A DNA stretch of 64,000 nucleotides from Nocardiopsis alba DSM 43377 (GTDB taxonomy: Bacteria; Actinomycetota; Actinomycetes; Streptosporangiales; Streptosporangiaceae). Both the position numbers and the translations under genes were made by a program. The notes beneath the pieces are model-generated. The model saw only the letters and a list, made by a program, of their open reading frames with translations, was not told where the DNA came from and ran no database searches. This document shows, in pieces, positions 62,451 through 64,000 of this stretch. The first letter of the stretch is position 1. Every line of letters begins with the position of its first letter. Where the stretch lies: contig NZ_ANAC01000002.1 of assembly GCF_000341225.1 (NCBI RefSeq), forward strand, positions 62,001-126,000. Reading direction: 5' to 3'.

Positions 62451-64000
62451 ATGACACGGTGGGGTGAGCCCTTCCGGGAGAGCGATGCGCTCGCCACGGC
62501 CGAAGTCGTCGACCAGGCGCAGATCGCCATCGTCGTCATCGACCGGTTCAGTCTCCTGCGGTACTGGAATCCCTACGCGCGCGAACTCTTCGGATTCGTC
62601 GACGGGCGCGACTACGTCGGCATGTCCCTGCTCGACATCGGCATCCACGAGTCCGACCGCGAACACGCCTCCCAGCTGGCGCGCCGCGTCCTGCGCGGAG
62701 AGCCCTGGGAGGGCACGTTCGCCGTGCTCAAGGGCGACGCGACCTGGATCCACGTCCGTGCCCAGGCGGTGCCCATGCTCGACGAGGCGGGCGAGGTCGA
62801 CGGCATCGCCCTCATCGCCCGCGAGGCGTTGCGCAGCGGCCGGGTCGAGGAGCAGTACGGACTGCTGGAGCGGATCGGGAGCCGGTTGGCCGGCTCCCTC
62901 GAACTGGACTCCACGGTCAAGGGCGTGGCGGGCATCCTGGTGCCCCAGTTCGCCGACCACTGCTTCATCGACCTCTATGACCACGAACGCCTGGTCAGAC
63001 AGGTGTCGGTGCACGCCGAAGGGTGGGAGCCCCCGCCCCGTACCTGGTACGAGGTCGGCGACGAGGTCCGCTACCCCGAACGCCACTTCGTCACTCAGTC
63101 GCTGCGTCGACTGGAGACCGTGGTCAGCAGCGAACACCTCTACGAGAGCTCTCCCAACGACCGTTCCGACCGGGTGTCCCGCCAGGTCGGGGTCACCTCC
63201 GCCATCGCCGCCCCCCTGCGCGCCCGGGGCGAGGTCCTGGGCGTGCTGACCCTGGCCCTGTCCGGACTGTCCCCGAGACAGAAGAGCAGCTACGGCGGTT
63301 TCGATCGGGATCTGGTCGGCGCCATCGCCTCCCGCGTCGCCCTGGCCATCGACAACGCCCGCCTGTACGAGGAGGAGCGCGGCACCGCTCTGGCCTTCCA
63401 GAAGAGCCTGCTCCCCAGCGACTTTCCGACCCTGGACGGGTTGACCCTCGCCCACCGCTACCTGCCGGCCGGACCGATCAACGGTCGCGGTCTCCAGGCC
63501 CAGGTGGGCGGCGACTTCTACGACGCCATTCCGCTGTCGGCCGGGCGCGTGGGCCTGGTCATCGGCGACGTGGAGGGACGGGGCCCGCACGCGGCGGCCG
63601 TCATGGGGCAGCTGAGGGCCGCCCTGCGCGCCTTCGCCCAGGCCGACCGGGAGCCCGCCGACATCCTGCGCGAGCTGGACGAGTGGGTGCGTCGACTGGG
63701 CGTCCCCGACGGTAACGGCGGGGTCTGGATCCCCAGCGTCAGCTGCCTGTACATGGTCTACGACGCCTGGTCCCGGGAGCTGTCCTACGCCAACGCCGGG
63801 CACGCTCCGCCACTGCTCGTCACCTCCGACTCCGTGGAGACCCTGGACCTGGAGGTCACCGACCGCATGCTGGGCGTGCGGGCCAAGGGCGGTTCTGGCG
63901 AGGACATCGTCTACCACCAGGCCGATCTGCGGCTGCCCATCGGCGCGACCCTGGTCATGTACACCGATGGTCTGGTGGACCGCAGACCCGTCGGCGGGGA
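62451..64000 (+). CDS. PAS-GAF-PPM (SpoIIE-type) serine phosphatase, 5' part (cut by window edge)
   Basis: The 516 visible residues start after an in-frame stop codon (TAG-ATG). They contain a PAS domain (about 17-120: QIAIVVIDRFSLLRYWNPYARELFGF), a GAF domain (about 140-305: DSTVKGVAGILVPQFADHC) and a PPM/SpoIIE-type phosphatase domain (about 320 on: QVGGDFYDAIPLSAGRVGLVIGDVEGRGPHAAAVM). The metal-binding Asp residues are visible, as in G-D-F-Y-D and G-D-V-E-G-R-G (usually G-D-V-x-G-K/H-G). It probably belongs to sigma-factor/anti-anti-sigma control. The 62299-62450 gap contains GGGAAC-N16-CG, a weak ECF-like promoter. Confidence 0.88.
   Translation, partial: MTRWGEPFRESDALATAEVVDQAQIAIVVIDRFSLLRYWNPYARELFGFVDGRDYVGMSLLDIGIHESDREHASQLARRVLRGEPWEGTFAVLKGDATWIHVRAQAVPMLDEAGEVDGIALIAREALRSGRVEEQYGLLERIGSRLAGSLELDSTVKGVAGILVPQFADHCFIDLYDHERLVRQVSVHAEGWEPPPRTWYEVGDEVRYPERHFVTQSLRRLETVVSSEHLYESSPNDRSDRVSRQVGVTSAIAAPLRARGEVLGVLTLALSGLSPRQKSSYGGFDRDLVGAIASRVALAIDNARLYEEERGTALAFQKSLLPSDFPTLDGLTLAHRYLPAGPINGRGLQAQVGGDFYDAIPLSAGRVGLVIGDVEGRGPHAAAVMGQLRAALRAFAQADREPADILRELDEWVRRLGVPDGNGGVWIPSVSCLYMVYDAWSRELSYANAGHAPPLLVTSDSVETLDLEVTDRMLGVRAKGGSGEDIVYHQADLRLPIGATLVMYTDGLVDRRPVGG

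Overview
The window is high-GC actinobacterial chromosome. Gene content points to Nocardiopsaceae (Nocardiopsis or a close relative), although no rRNA or marker gene settles the genus. Supporting signs are GTG/TTG starts, leaderless promoters, hairpin terminators without U-tracts, a lone HrcA/CIRCE-controlled groEL, the XPB helicase with its partner, DUF3263, DUF2530, DUF3027 and an IdeR/DmdR iron regulator. Most of the region looks like housekeeping core rather than a mobile island. No tRNA, rRNA, CRISPR array, prophage or intact insertion sequence was seen.

Layout. 0-6.5 kb: the 5' part of argJ, a beta-lactamase-fold serine hydrolase, otsB, DUF3263, a membrane-anchored subtilisin-fold protein that has lost its catalytic triad, a GrpB/UPF0157 protein and otsA. 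6.8-10.7 kb: a SAM-I riboswitch controlling a threonine-synthase-fold enzyme and a ThiS/CysO-like sulfur carrier (probably the MetM/MetO homocysteine route), then groEL behind two tandem CIRCE operators. 10.8-15.6 kb: a divergent G6PDH, a 226-bp palindromic intergenic element, a Nudix gene and a SenR-SenS / HbpS-type haem-redox sensing locus with an 18-bp perfect palindrome in the divergent promoter. 15.7-27.9 kb: a ribbon-helix-helix protein, methyltransferase, an asymmetric heterodimeric ABC exporter with complementary degenerate ATPase sites, CPBP protease, RelE/Phd toxin-antitoxin, Nudix, zeta-toxin-type kinase, LURP-one/scramblase-like protein, bicupin and R2-like ligand-binding oxidase. 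27.9-28.3 kb: a cluster of intergenic repeats.

28.3-40.1 kb: XPB helicase, three tandem small two-helix membrane proteins, the helicase-associated WYL-like partner, a HAAS-type membrane protein, an extended cold-shock protein, DUF3027 and a sacsin-like GHKL ATPase. 40.2-47.5 kb: MOSC protein, a methyltransferase, DUF2530, a purine permease, an MFS exporter, a TauE/SafE permease and thpR. 47.6-56.5 kb: DUF574 methyltransferase, lipoprotein, a 32-residue membrane peptide, a MerR-controlled efflux operon with a leaderless promoter, a BKACE enzyme, a secreted propeller-like protein, VOC protein, GDPD and serC. 56.7-64 kb: a large three-helix sensor with an extracellular periplasmic-binding-protein-like domain, split by a frameshift in a G-run, then pdxH, ideR/dmdR and the 5' part of a PAS-GAF-PPM phosphatase.

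The most interesting systems are the riboswitch-controlled metM-metO pair, whose carrier ends in GGC, the pseudo-subtilase, the complementary half-dead ABC pair, the HbpS/SenSR palindrome and the frameshifted sensor.
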